Notes under the pieces: model-generated | Databases searched by the model: none | Seen by the model: the letters and a program-made list of their open reading frames with translations, nothing else | Told to the model about the DNA's origin: nothing | Program-made: the position numbers and the translations under genes | Shown: piece by piece, positions 11,426 to 24,639 of the stretch | Position numbering within the stretch: position 1 is the stretch's first letter | Layout: the number at the start of each line of letters is the position of its first letter | NCBI GenBank assembly: GCA_035578175.1 | Contig: JAQMRL010000006.1 | Location: 63,218,501-63,282,500, forward strand | Direction of reading: 5' to 3' | Length of the DNA: 64,000 nucleotides | Source of the DNA: Catonia carolina | Lineage: Eukaryota; Arthropoda; Insecta; Hemiptera; Achilidae

Positions 11426-11952
11426 TATATCTTGGACAATTAGAATTGGCACAAGCCACTTCTGTGTTTATCTACTCCACTCTTCGCCCTTTGTCATAAA
11501 ACGACGGTACAGGCATAAAAGTATACCATCGCTACTGTAATGTGCGAATCATGCGCAATTACCGCGCTTTGTTTTCACTGTTGTTCTTAGTAATAATCTG
11601 TCCGACATAATGATGTGACTAATATTTTGTTTTCATATACGATTTTCTGTTCATTATAATATATTCAGACAAATTTGTTTAATTAGTTGCATGCGTCTGT
11701 AGAGTATAGTTTAGTGAGTTTTTGCAGTTTAGTTCTTGTAATTTATAATTTAAATTTTTACTGGAAGAAATTAAATACATATTTTAAAATGAAATGATTA
11801 TTTGTATGTTTGATCATTAAGTAAGGTTGTAGGCATTTGTGTACATTAAAATTTGTAGACGTTGAAAGAATAGGTTATGGATATACTTTAAGTGGAACTG
11901 TGTGTACACGTAGAGCAAGAGTTGTGCCAGTTCAAATTGTCCACAGTATACC
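11426..11952. mobile_element. MITE copy 1, ~527 bp
   Basis: Termini TATATCTTGGACAATTAGAA and the complement of AGTTCAAATTGTCCACAGTA. Internal sequence is a reverse-complement match to the MITE at 12517-13004 over most of its length. Non-coding. It begins 0.6 kb after the first GSK-3 exon. Confidence 0.7.
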
Positions 11953-12516
11953 TGATATCAGCTTGTTCCCGATTATTTTGAATAATCTGGAGTTTACTGT
12001 ACGTTGAAACCAATTATATTTGTTTAATTTATATTACATTTTTATTAAATTGTAGTAAAATTCTAAGATTATTTTCTTTGTTTTTTAAAAAGGTTTTAAG
12101 TAAAAGAGCTATCATTATGTCTTGTACTAATTCATAATTCTAGAGTTATGATTTAAGTATTTATAAAGTTTAAAAATACTTGTTGGTGTAATCTTTGAAC
12201 TTCACCTACTAGATGTAGTAGAAATCTCTGGTAGTAAGAACATAAAAATGTAAATACACCTATTACTTTTTATTTTGGTTAAATGTTCAGTTCCTTCATA
12301 GGTTGTACGATAAATTATGGTAATAAAATGCTTTTTGTCGAGTTTAAGAATTTTTAGCTAGATTTTCACTCCAGCTGAACTATTATTGATAGTGTTTGCG
12401 TGACAGTCAATCATACAAACGCCTTGCAGGTTTGAAACAGAAGACAGTGGACTAATTCTTTTAAGAAGTTACATGAAAAGTTATTTTTATATTTTTTAAT
12501 GTCTTAAACAAATAGG

Positions 12517-13004
12517 TATACTGTGGACAATTTGAACTGGCACAACTCTTGCTCTTTGTGTACACACAGTTCCGCATAAAGTATATCCATAACCTATTCT
12601 TTCAACAAGGTCTACAAATTTTAATGTACGCAAATGCCTACAACCTTATTTCATTTTAAAATATGTATTTAATTTGTCCCAGTAAAAATTTAAATTATAA
12701 ATTACAAGAACTAAACTGCAAAAACTCATGAAACTATTCTTTACAGACACACGCAAATAACTAAACAAATTGTTCAGAATATAATGAACAGAAAATCATA
12801 TATGAAAACAAATTAGTTACATTATTGTGTCTGACAGATTATTAATAACAAAAGTGAAAACAAAGCGTAGTGACAGAGCGTGAGTCGCACATTACAGTAG
12901 CGAGTGTACTTTTGTGACTGTACGGTTGTTGCATGGTGAGGGGCGAAGAGTGGTGTAGATAAACACTGAATCTGCATATGCCAATTTGAATTGTCCATGG
13001 TATA
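12517..13004. mobile_element. MITE copy 2, ~488 bp, opposite orientation
   Basis: Termini TATACTGTGGACAATTTGAA and the complement of TTTGAATTGTCCATGGTATA. Same family as 11426-11952, inverted, about 560 bp away, so the pair could form a long hairpin in the GSK-3 pre-mRNA. Confidence 0.7.
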
Positions 13005-13517
13005 TTTTGTTATTAAACATAGTTTTTTATCGTAGTAAACGGTAAGTCTGGTCATTTAAGGATTTGTTTTTATTATTACCTATATTATACAGATTTTTAA
13101 TTTTCCGGATTGCCTTTAGTCCCAGTTTGTCCGGATAAACGAGGTTGTATTTTACTCATCGAACTAAATTCTATGTTGATGTTAAAGATTATTTATATTA
13201 TGAATTCTAAATAATCATTTAAGTGGTATAAGTTGGACGTTTAATGTTGTCATAACCTGCTACCTGACGGGAGTTTAAAACAAAATTGTAAATTTTCAAT
13301 AATTTGTGGTCTTCTAACCATAAAACGATATTGGTGTATAAATTATATGTTAATTGAAAACTTTTAAGTTTGTGTAATATAATTTTGTTAATGCATGAAA
13401 ATGATTAACGAATTGTTGTTAAACTTTGTATCGTTTTTAAATTATTAACTCTTGTTTATCTAATTATTAATTGTAATGAAGTTGATGGTTGAATTATCCA
13501 TCGGTTCATTTATCATT

Positions 13518-13600
13518 CGTATGATGAATGGGAATCAAACCTCTGACCTCTAGGATAAGCAGCAATTGTATTCAAGTAGTTAAATCAGTAATAATATTAT
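13518..13600 (-). mobile_element. Degenerate tRNA-like SINE head
   Basis: GGGAATCAAACCTCTGACCT reads as an inverted box B, with a weak box A side. Old. Confidence 0.35.
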
Positions 13601-13919
13601 AAAGAAGTAATGTTTGTTTGTATAAGGTAATTTCGGAATTTACCCAACATTTTCACAAATGTGCAAAAAAATCACTCGATGCTCATGTAATATTTTTCCA
13701 ACGCCTCATAAATGTGACCATAGCATTCATTTGCTATGCGCATACATGTTCCTCTACATACCACAGTGCGTAATGGTTGCAGTATTGGTACACCCTCTGA
13801 AATATTAATGATATAATAAAAGTTTATCATAACATATTAGCTTCTGTTGATTTGTCCAAAATTATCTCAATTTCTGACTATCCGAAACAAAATTTATTTA
13901 GGTTAATTTGGATAATAAA

Positions 13920-14292
13920 GTAGGTGGAGAGTTAATTTATTTGCACTCTTATCTCCTAGTTCCAGGGCTATGAAAAATAGTTCTGTTTCTTATCACATGG
14001 TCAGTCAATTATGCAACTGAAGCATTTAAGAACAGGAAAGATCGAGGTGTAAAAGACACTAGTCACAGTTATCTTCTCCGAGAGTGATGAATTTCATTAT
14101 ACAGCCAGATTCGTAGTGAATGAAGTAAAAGTTCATTTGCTGTGTGGAAAGTAGATGCTTTTCAGAGGGCCTTGGCATACTGATAAGCATACTTTTCCAC
14201 TTAGTGAGGAAGGAAACCATCTCACTCCTTGTTTTTCTTAGTAAAACCTCTAGAGGTTCAAACCAGCCTTTCGGCTGATCACCTAAACAACA
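13920..14292 (-). repeat. R1 repeat, near full length
   Basis: Reverse complement of R1, from GTAGGTGGAGAGTTAATTTA to CAGCCTTTCGGCTGATCACC. Confidence 0.8.
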
Positions 14293-14385
14293 ACAATTTG
14301 GATAACCGCATTCTGATTTATTTATAGATGTTGAGTTTCATTCCTGGTTTCTAAAATTTTAACGCAAGTTTTATTTTTTTATTAA

Positions 14386-14560
14386 ATTGCATCAACTGCT
14401 TGGTTATTAGTGACTACGGTGGGTTATGAATCTAGAACAGTAGGTTTTGACTTATAAAAATTTTCAGACCCGAGCTGGGAATCGAATCTGTGACCTCCGC
14501 ATTGTAGGCTAGCCCGCTAATTAATACACTACAGAAGCAGCTAACTCATAAACCAGTGTA
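14386..14560 (-). mobile_element. SINE A, full
   Basis: Reverse complement: GCATCAACTGCTTGGTTATT (body) to GGGAATCGAATCTGTGACCT (box B side) and a box A-like end. Confidence 0.8.
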
Positions 14561-15048
14561 GTACAGTTTGTTAATGACCTACGCGTTGCAACTTAAATAA
14601 AACAAAAATAAAAAAAGTAGATGTATATGATGATGACGTAAATAAAAGTTAAAAGCTTGTCTCCTGTCGTTAAAAGAAGTGAGTTAAACCAGGTGGCTAT
14701 TACCTAGTTACATACTCTACTTAAATTGTCAAGTACACGCCATGCTGTGTTACAAGGCAACCTTAGACATTCGTTCCAACGGAAACAGAAACAATTTTAT
14801 TTTTGAATCACCTTAACACTATTTTAAATTTAAATAAAAATTATTTATTGAGCAATTACTTGTAATGAAGTTTTATATGTATTAACGATAATTCTTTTAC
14901 GTGCACAATTTGTTTAAAACCAAAGAACAAAACCACATTCAATTTGGCACTGAATAGTACACTAAATTTTATTTTATTTTCAGCCAGATTTTAAAAGTAC
15001 ATAACGTTTGCTTTTAAAAATTTAATAATAATAAATCAAATTTGTTAA

Positions 15049-15222
15049 GGCCTTCGGGCCAGCCCAGTCAGTCAGCTGGTAGAAAGTCGCTATTATTTGT
15101 TAAGTAACATCGGTTGGGTAAGCGACTTTGTATGGTGACCAGTTGACAGCCATCCATGAACAAACTCTACTGGGGGTCCCTGTTCAAACTCATCTCTAAT
15201 CTACGTCAAAAAAAAAAAAAAT
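15049..15222 (+). mobile_element. Possible SINE (another head type)
   Basis: GGCCTTCGGGCC hairpin, AGCTGGTAGAAAGTCG, GGTCCCTGTTCAAACTC (box B-like) and a 13-A run. A single copy is seen here. Confidence 0.4.
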
Positions 15223-15324
15223 ACAGCAAAAAGCAGCGATCAAATTGGGTAGTTGTCAACAATGTACAGTTCCCGATAAATAAAAGATAAAAAAAAAAAT
15301 TTGTTAAAAAATAAAATCTTTCTC

Positions 15325-15612
15325 TACTGGGTTGGTCTAGAGGTAAAGTCGTCATCGCGATTCAGCTGTTTTAACAGCTGATTTTTTTTGAAACGAAGGT
15401 TCCTGGTTAAAATCTTAGTAAAGGTTATCTGTGTTTTTTGATGGTTGGGGTTTAATTAACCATACTCTCTTCAGGAATGGTTGGCCTTGGTCTTTACAAA
15501 ACTCCACCTCATTTACACATCATCCTCATCTCATTGGTTCATGAGGTTGCTTTATTATTTTGAATTGAATAGATTGCAACGTAAACACATGAGGGAATAA
15601 AAAAAAAACAAT
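15325..15612 (+). mobile_element. SINE C copy 1
   Basis: CTGGGTTGGTCTAGAGGTAA head, AAGGTTCCTGGTTAAAATC box B-like, body with GGAATGGTTGGCCTTGGTCT, and an A-run tail. Paralogous to 24985-25268. Confidence 0.7.
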
Positions 15613-15668
15613 AATCTTGAGTGAACTGCTTTTACATTTAAGGCAGCAAAAATTATTAATAAAGTCTT

Positions 15669-16049
15669 GTTGGTTAGGTCATCAGCCGAAAGGCTGGTTT
15701 GAACCTCTAGAGGTTTTACTAAGTAAAACGAGGAGTGAGGTGGTTTGCCATTGCCTTCCTCACTGAGTGAAAAATTTACACTTATCAGCATGCCGAGCCC
15801 TCTAAAAAGCACATATTTTTCACTCTGCAAATGACATCTTCACTTCATTCACCACAGGGTCTGGCTGTATAATGAAATTCATTAATTTCAGAGGAGACAA
15901 CTCTGATTAATGTCTTTTACACCTCTACCTCTTCTGTTCTTAAATGATTCAGTCATTTAATTGGCTGACCATGTGATAAGAAACAGAACTATTTATTTTA
16001 GCCCTGCAACGACCAGATTGAGTGTAAATTGAATAGTCTATAGACCATA
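15669..16049 (+). repeat. R1 repeat, near full length
   Basis: GTTAGGTCATCAGCCGAAAG, AACCTCTAGAGGTTTTAC and the body to GATTGAGTGTAAATTG; the 3' end is slightly altered. Confidence 0.82.
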
Positions 16050-16184
16050 ACGAAGGTTACTGGTAGCGAAAAATGCGATTTGCACATTAGCACTCCCAGG
16101 AGCAAAGTTCAATTTTAAGAATTCTTAAATATCAGAGTCAAAAATTTAATTGTTTTCCTGCTTAATATTAATAAATACTACCAA

Positions 16185-16330
16185 AGTATGTGGTGTACTG
16201 GTCAGTGTAACTGGTTTCTTCTACGTCAGGGGTGTCGGGTTTGATTACCAGTTAGGTCTGGCATTTTCTTATTTGTACATCACTTTATATTATTACATAC
16301 TCACAAGCCTTGGCTCAATAATATTAACAC
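16185..16330 (+). mobile_element. SINE B copy
   Basis: GTGGTGTACTGGTCAGTGTA head, TCGGGTTTGATTACCAGTTA box B region, GGTCTGGCATTTTCTT body. Confidence 0.72.
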
Positions 16331-16342
16331 CTAATTAACATT

Positions 16343-16737
16343 GTTGTTTAGGTCATCAGCCGAAAGGCTGGTTTGAACCTGTAGAGGTTTTACTAAGTAA
16401 ATCAAGGAGTGAGGTGGTTTACCAGTGCCTTCCTCACTGAGTGGAAAAGTAAGCTTATCAGCATGCCGGCCCCTCTGAAAAGCACATATTTTCCACTCTG
16501 TAAATGACACCTTCACTTCATTCACCACAGGGTCTGGCTGTATAATGAAATTCATTACTTTCAGAGAAGATAACTCTGATTAGTGTCAATTACACCTCTA
16601 CCTCTTCTGTTCTTAAATGATTCAGTCATTTAGTTGGCTGACCATGTGATAAGAAACAGAACTATTTATTTTAGCCCTGCAACTAACAGATTGAGTGCTA
16701 ATAATTTGACACTCCACCTGTCTGTTATGGGCAATAA
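16343..16737 (+). repeat. R1 repeat, full length
   Basis: Best preserved copy: GTTTAGGTCATCAGCCGAAA to CTCCACCTGTCTGTTATGGG. Tandem-like neighbour of the copy at 15669, with a SINE B between them. Confidence 0.85.
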
Positions 16738-17469
16738 TTAATATTGTGTAAAAATTATACCAATTTTCAATAGATTGATTAACTGGGCTGGATCAGAAGT
16801 TATTAAAATTTAAATTTCAAATATAATTTTTATAATTATCTACAGCACAATTAATTTTATAATGTATGTTATAATTTCAAAGTAACTGTTCGTACAGTAT
16901 GTGCAAAGTATTTATAAATTGAATGAAAGCCTAAAAAAACATTTGATGATCAAAATTTATTTAAAGATCTAAACGAAAGAAAAACATACACACCAACCCA
17001 CACATTCGTCACTGGCAACCACACATCAGTACAATTAAAAATACTTAAAATTAAAAATAACGTTCCAAAATTAATATGACAACTCATACGCTACAAACCT
17101 TTAAATACTTTATTTATGCACAAATTAATATTAACAAAATTTAAACAACTATATTATTTATTTTAAAATATATTTAAATCACCATAGCACAGTTAGTGAT
17201 AACTTATCAATTTAGTATAGTCATTAACTAAGATTAGAAAAACAAACTATATTTAGTTCAAACACAGGATGTTTTCAGAAATTCTCATATTCTGGTAACA
17301 CTGTTTGATCACAAAAGTATAAATTTCCATGAAAATTTTATTTACTTTACAGATTTTTAAAATATTTTGAAGCTTTTTTATTCATAACAGTAGGTAGTTA
17401 AATAAATTTTAATTTAAACATTTTTTTTTTTATTATTAAATTACTTTGTTACAATGAAAATGAATGATT

Positions 17470-18420
17470 ATTAATGGAAACAATTAGAAAAAGACTAAAA
17501 TTTTACAAACTTTTGTACAGAATGGATGATAATAGATTCAAAGAAATCAGAGAGAATTTTAAGAAACCCAGAATAAACCGATAAAACTTAATGAACCAAA
17601 CTTAATTCAGACAACTATTTACAGATTTTAAGGGGGTTTCATGGAGAGCAAAAACAGAACACAGGCAGAATAAAGGAAAAATGCCTACAATGAATGAATG
17701 CTGAGAATGTGTTCTTGGCAAAAAGAGGTTCCTGAAACGATAAGTCACCTCACAGGGTCTAAAATTGGACCTACTCAAAAAAATATTTGTTATTTAAAAT
17801 TTTGTTTATTTTAAAACGCGTTTTGTATATGTATAAAGCATGTAAAAATATTAGAAATCAGTTTGGATTATTCAAAATTTTGGATTAGGGTTGTGTATTA
17901 TGTACAGAATAAAATTGTGTTATTCTCTTAGATAAAAAATAAAAATGAAAAGTATGTGTTATAAATAAATTAAAAATCTGACCTAACCTTTACAGATTTA
18001 CTTTTTATTTTATTTTTTAGAATAAGATTCCTTATTTATTGTTTATAATATTTGTAATAGTGTATGTACTGTTCTACTGTATATAATTCAGCGATTTTAA
18101 CTACGAAGCCCAGTTTGGTATTTTCTTTTTTTTTAGTACTGTACAAATATTTTTTAAAAATTCTAGATTTTTCAGATGCGATTCAGATAAACCTCCATTC
18201 CACTGTAAGTCTAGCATATTGTTGAAAATCATTAAAGATATTTTAAAATAAATATATTTAGTTCATTTCGTGGCCGTTGACATGTTTCATCACATATTTT
18301 GAAATATTTTAAACACTCTGATTACATTGGAAGTTTATAAGTTTGGTTTATCACAATATCTTTTAGTGAATTACATTAACATTTCTGAAAGCGTTTGAAT
18401 ATTTTATTAATAATTAAAGA
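17470..18420 (+). repeat. L repeat arm 1 (~950 bp)
   Basis: Starts GAAAAAGACTAAAATTTTAC, contains TGAGAATGTGTTCTTGGCAA, AGGGTCTAAAATTGGACCTA, GAAATCAGTTTGGATTATTC, CAGATGCGATTCAGATAAAC and AATATCTTTTAGTGAATTAC. The same order occurs inverted at 20235-21060. Confidence 0.7.
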
Positions 18421-19012
18421 TAAATTATTTAATATATTGTGGTAGGTTAATTTTCATTAGAGTAACAACTTTGAAACTATGGTTACCATATAGAGTCGAC
18501 CATGTATTTCTTTCTTTAAAAAATTTTATTTGTGTTTATTGACAATTATAAGAAAATCATTGAAACAGTATAGGTTTGTAATTCATTTATTTAATGATTA
18601 TTAGTGTAGTATATTTTTCTATATATAAAATAGGATTTCTGCAATTTTTCTCTCAAGGGTTATTCCCAGGATGGTAGTTTACTAGCATGACCTACTAGTG
18701 TATAGGTCTTCCCACAGAGCTAGTTAATTATTGCCAGGGTTCTAAAGGCGTACATACGTGAGTTGAGTTGTGTATTGCTGTACAAAGTTAGTGTAATTTA
18801 TTAAATCATATCTTCTGTTGATGTAAACCGTAAAACTTTATGATGAATTGAGGATGGGAGCACACAAAGTATGCGAGAGAGAGAGCTGAAAAACAAAACT
18901 GCTGAGTGGGTGAGGAAGTAGGTCATTAGAAGAGAAGAGTTTGGGGCTTCTCAAAGACTGTGACGGAACTTGCTTTGGAAGATTTGAAAGAGTGACTTAA
19001 AATTTTGAAATT

Positions 19013-19060
19013 AACCCTTTCAGTACTTAACGTCCGGAAAACGGGACGTCGATATATTTT
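19013..19060 (+). other. Possible piggyBac-type terminus
   Basis: TTAACCCTTTCAGTACTTAA followed by a GTCCGGAAAACGGGAC hairpin. A TTAA and CCCTTTC start are piggyBac-like, but no matching opposite end was found. Confidence 0.3.
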
Positions 19061-19147
19061 ATGTAAGGATAAAGTGCCAACGTCCAGATAACTGAACATT
19101 TCCAAAAAAACTTTTAAACAAAAATTAATGTAATAATGTATTTTGAA

Positions 19148-19325
19148 ACCACCTCCGTGGCGTAATTACTAGCGTGCTAGCCTACAAAGTGAAAAGTCCC
19201 GGGTTCAATTCTCGGCTAGGGTCTGGAAATTTTAACATGTTTAAACCACCGTTAAGGTACCAAAACTTACAGTAGTTGCTAATGACCAAGCTGTCGATGC
19301 GACTTTAAAAAAACTAAAAAATAAT
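19148..19325 (+). mobile_element. SINE A, full
   Basis: CCTCCGTGGCGTAATTACTA head, CCCGGGTTCAATTCTCGGCT box B, body with GACCAAGCTGTCGATGCGAC, A-rich tail. Confidence 0.83.
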
Positions 19326-20234
19326 ATTTTGAATATTTTAAGTGTTCGAACGATTTCTTTTTTATGAACTCTATAAGAATTAATTTTTAACTGGAAATTT
19401 TATTTTTCTGTAACGTTGAAATTTTGGTCGGCAATAACACACTTACGCCTGCAAGTTTTCGAAATAAAGGCTGGCACTTTTTGTACACCCTTATTCAAAT
19501 TAAATGGCACTTAAGATCAAACTTTTAAATATTGTTTCAGCACTGAACAGATTAAATCGCAATCACTTTAGCTGCTCCTTTTCGCCTGACAACTTCACTT
19601 GCAACATTACACATCTGAACCTGAAAACAGCTTACTAGTAACTAGCAACGTTTCCAAACGTTTGTACCGAGCTAGCTAGCGCTAGTCAATTACATGACCT
19701 TTTCTCCTCTACTAGCTGCTAGTGAATACTAGCCCTTTAACTCAACGAGGCTAGGACTAGCGTCAAGGGAATAGGCCTTTACCACTTGGAGATAACTACT
19801 AATGCGATAAGAAATTAGAAAAAAATAAATGTAAAATACAAAGTTGAATTTGTAAGTAAAGTTTTTGGTACAATATACCAGAAATGATAACTTGGGAACT
19901 TCCTTAAAAAAGAATGTAGTAATGACTCATCAGAATTATTCTTTTATTGCTTTTAAAATCAATATTAATTTATAGTCGGAATCAGAGTGATGTAAGCTTT
20001 ACCCGATTTATTATATTTCTCAAAAGTCGTTTACGTTAACTGAATTACAACTCTGCTTGATCATCATTACTGCTTCACTAATTTATTAATCGTATCTACA
20101 AAGTCCAGCTTTATAAAATCCCTTTTTCTGAAATTTTTTCCCGATCAGTGCTACTATAACTACCTATGTTATTTATTGTTCAAATTTGTTATTGTTGTTT
20201 AAAGCTGTAGTTTCAAAGCTGTTATTAAGCTGTT

Positions 20235-21060
20235 ACAACTATTAATAAAATATTTAAATATTTTTAGAGATTTTATTGTAATTCACTAAAAGATATTGGA
20301 TAAACCAAAAGTAATAACTTTCAATGTTAATCTAAGTATTTGAAATATCAAAAAACGCGATAAAACATGTGTTTTATCAGCCACAAAATGACCAAATATA
20401 TTGTTTTAACGACCTCCAATGATTTTCAGATATGCTAGAATTGCAGTAGAATGCAAATTTATCTGAATCGCTTCTGAAAAAAATAAAAAAATTTAAGTAT
20501 ATTTTAGTATAGTACAGTACTAAAAAAAAAGTACCTAACTGGGGTTCTCTTGAAAAATTAGTAGTAAATTGTGTACAGTAGTACATAACAAACACTGATA
20601 TAAATTTTATGAACAATAGTTAGGAAGCCTTACTCTATTAACAGATTTACTTTCTTTTTTTATTGAAGAGTACAGCATTACACAATTATTGTAATAAAGT
20701 AGTACACAACAACCCTAATCCAAAATTTTCAATAATCTAAACTGATTTCTAATTTTTTTAACATGCATGTAAAATGCGTTTTAAAAAAACAGTAATTTTA
20801 AATAATAACATTTTTTTCGTGTAGGCCCAATTTTAGACCCTGTTTGGTAACTAGTCATTCCAGAAAGTTCTCTTTGCAGCCCACATTCTCAGCAATCATT
20901 CTCTTTTTTTCTCTTCATCGAAGCCCTTAAAATTTGTAATTAGTTGTCTGAATTTGGTTCAGTTCATAAAGCTTTATCAGTTTATTTCCGGTTCCTCCAT
21001 ATTCTTTCTGACTTCTGTATTCTTTAGAATTCTTCTGAAGTCAGAAAATCAAGAGGACCT
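20235..21060 (-). repeat. L repeat arm 2, inverted
   Basis: Reverse complement of 17470-18420 with moderate divergence: GTAATTCACTAAAAGATATT, ATCTGAATCGCTTCTGAAAA, CCTAATCCAAAATTTTCAAT, GCCCAATTTTAGACCCTGTT, CACATTCTCAGCAATCATTC. Confidence 0.7.
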
Positions 21061-21069
21061 TTTCATAAT

Positions 21070-24000
21070 ATCCTTATTCAACTGTGCCATATTTCATTTA
21101 AAATCTTAATTATTTTTTGAAGCTATTAAAATATTAGTGTTAAATTTATTTTTTCCATTTTTTGACAGGTGAAAATATTTTAGACATTATGTACAAGAGA
21201 AAATTTTGACACGACAGTACTATTGGGTTCTTACGAATATCAATAATTATTTGAACATTAACGTGAGAGTATGAGTGGAAGGAAATTGTTATGTTCGTTT
21301 AAAAATGATTACTAAAATTTATACTACTCCAACATGATTCATTATGTCTGCATCTGGTAAAAAAAGCAGAAAAGTAAGACTATCTATGTACCATTCTATT
21401 AATATTGTTTATACACAAAACCTTGCTAATCCGAATTGAAATTTTTTTACATGTGTTTTATAATGAACTAGAATATTTCTGTAAACTTCTAAACGTAAAA
21501 ATTAAATTTAAAAAAAATAGTTAACAATATTCTTAAGAATCGGGAATAAACATAACCAAGTTCTTAATACAAAACATACTTGCAATATAAAATTATTCCT
21601 GGTAAAACATTTCTTGTATTTCATTAACAAAAGAACCTATTACTGCCTGGCTGTATAAAATCACTTTACTCTATCCCATGAAACAGTGCAGCATGTCAAA
21701 ACATAAATGAATTAAAATTGTAATTGTACTTAGCGGGATCCATTCGAGTTACAAAAAATATTCTTTGCTTATAACAGATAAAACTTGCTATATACTAATT
21801 GAAACTGAAATTGAAATATAAATTTCAATACGGCTGTTTAAAATCCTACATAGGATGTTTGAAAAAATAATCAGTATAAAGAATCCATAGATTAGGCCTA
21901 TTATAAAATATCTGGTCTGTCGCCGGTTGTTTTGACTGAAGATGTTGGTGAGTGAAACATAATTATGTGTCCTTTTTATTACCTTTCATCCTGTAGTCTG
22001 TTAACATCTGCTGCTTGGTTCAGTGTGGTATACTATAATTGCTGAAAATATTGAGAACACAGTATTTCACTAGTTCTCATAAACACATTTGTGTGCGTAC
22101 CGTTGTTTGAAATACAACAGTGGTTTTGCTGTTATTGTATAGATACGGAAGCCACGAGATTGCCTTTTGCATATGGATGGGCTATGAAAAAGGAAGTGAA
22201 AATTTGACAGTGCTGCCAACCTCAGCAGTGAGAAACTACTCGTACATTTCACTACCGTGAAGTTTCTACGTTCATTTTTTAAGCTGTGGTTTATTCCGAG
22301 AAAATGTTTACTTCATAAACCTTATAAGAAATAAATGTGACCTGTAATATTGCCTATAGCTTAATTACATGACTAGAAATGTTTGATTCACTGTAATTAC
22401 CAGCTACCTTATTCCATTGAAACAAAATTTTCTATGAAAGAATCGCCTTCTTTACTATTAGTACTGGCGTCTTCACTATCAGTCTCATTAGTAACTACCT
22501 AACCGTTTCTTTTTTTTATCAAGTGTCAACAAAACTGTTAAAGAATAGCTTCTTCAAATCTTTAATTTCCTTCTTTATTTTTCAAATTTTAGAAAGAGAA
22601 ACATCTCAGTAGTTAGCCACTCGCTCATGGCTTTTGTTAAAGAGGCAGGGAAAGGCATTTTTGTTTAGCTTCAACATCACAGCATTTTATTACACTGTAT
22701 TAATTTCGTTCAGCACTGTGGATAGTCTGCCTACGTTTTCGAGAAACTTAACATTTCTGTTTACGGTAACAAACCATTATATTTGTACAGTTAACCTATA
22801 AAAGGTTCTGCGATATGTTGTATGTGCTCTGGGTATAGTAAACGTTGTTGTGTTGGTTGTACTGAAAATAAAGCAGTCGTGCATGCACACTGATGCTTTT
22901 CCCCTTTTATCCCTCGTTACAAAGGCAAACTCGTGACTCAAGTAACTTTATCAGTTTCTTCTGAACCTTCACCGGAGTCGGCCACCACGATTATAAACTA
23001 TTTCTTTGTAAATTGTAATCCTAGTTAGCTGACAGCCATTCTTTCACGTCAACTCTAATTTTATTCTCACTTAATTATGTTGCCAAACACCATTATGTAA
23101 TCATGCGCGTAATAATAAATTTAAACTATATTTTAATTAATTATGTCATTACGCACTTTTTTTTTGATAATCAGAACAGGTCCTGATTAGTTAGGATTAG
23201 CAGGGTTTGACGTGTAATTAATTTGAAATTTTGCTTACTTGAGATTATTAATGCGTGTCAGTGATCAGTAGTATTGTTTTCTGTAAGCTGCTCACCCCTG
23301 ATGGCCATCGCTGTCTACATATTGCAATTTTGGCACGGCAATAATGTAACAGGTGAATACAAGCCGATCCAAAAATCTGAAATTAATTTAAAAAAAAAAA
23401 ATTTAATGAGTGCGTTATTGTAATAAAACCAGCTGAAGTGTAGCTAACAAACAAAAACAAATCTTTAAGAACATGGAAAATGACTTATGCTAGGAAAATT
23501 ATAAACGGAAAGTTCAGTTTTTTAAATAATTTAACGAGGGATGGAGTGATAAACCCTGAATAAATAATTTAGTTTACTGGCGTAGTGAACCCGTGCGAAT
23601 AAATTTGCACAGTGTTCTTAGGTTTAAAACCCCTTCAAATCATTAAATAAATGATTTAAGTTAATAAAAAACTTAACCATTCTTAGAAGAATGGTAAGTA
23701 ACGACTAAAGCACAGTAGTATGTTAGTTTCGTCAAAAGAACGGTGTTAAACTAAGAACATTAACATAGTGTTCACCAGCTGAATGGTCTGCGATGAGAAG
23801 ATAGGTGCACATCTTGTATGGTTATGAAATATGGCTATGGAGGGGGTAAATGTGGGAGAACCGCATTACACTGCATCGTAAACAAAATTTAATCTTTTCA
23901 TTTCGTGAAATGAAGCTCATACTAGCAAGAATTTCAAATTTAGAACTTTTGGGCGAATCCGGAAAGAATACTCTTTGAAACGATGTAAAAATAATAAAAA

Positions 24001-24639
24001 TCTGTTCAGTAGAACTCTGTATGTAGGAGTTAATAGAATTCCCATTTAAAATACATCGGAAGGAATTTTGCGTTTTAAATATATAGGTATACAATATACC
24101 TCTGGAATTCTTGGCTTGCCAATTTGAGGGTTTGATTTGAAAAGAGCTATGCGGAGTTGTGCCGGATAGCGACCAAAAAGTTCAAATTAACCGTGATAAT
24201 CGTCAACATCAAAAACAAAATAGACGTGCCAAACAGAATCTTTGGAAAGCAACTGATGCTAAGTCAAATGGTGCCCACATGGTTACTATCACACCAAATC
24301 TAGCATGTGTGTAAACCTTTAAAGTGTGTTTCGATGAAATTTTAGATAATTTTTAACTCTTCTTCATAATTATTTAGTTAAAACAATAATTCATCATATT
24401 TGATAAAAATAGCTTAAATATTTTTTTCTAAATTTAAGTAAATATTTCTGATACCATAGTACATTTTTGCAGACATCTACAACTCATGACACTAAAGCCT
24501 CCCAGTCTTTATCATCGAATGATGGAATTGGCAACGGAAAAATTACCTTGGTAGTTGATACACTAGGTAACACTAAAGTAAATATAATTATCAGTTTAAG
24601 TAGTGTATCGCATCCAGTTTATTACATATAAAAAAAAGT
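21070..24639. other. Intron sequence, nothing recognised
   Basis: Within GSK-3 intron 1. A mild GC rise at 22860-23060 has no frame. Open frames 22070-22252 and 23822-24094 on the - strand show no domain, codon bias or start context that would support a gene. Confidence 0.55.

Noticed and set aside
22070..24094. Two - strand ORFs (22070-22252 and 23822-24094) as possible nested genes
   Set aside because: Length is within chance for this amount of sequence and no motif, codon bias or repeat match supports them.
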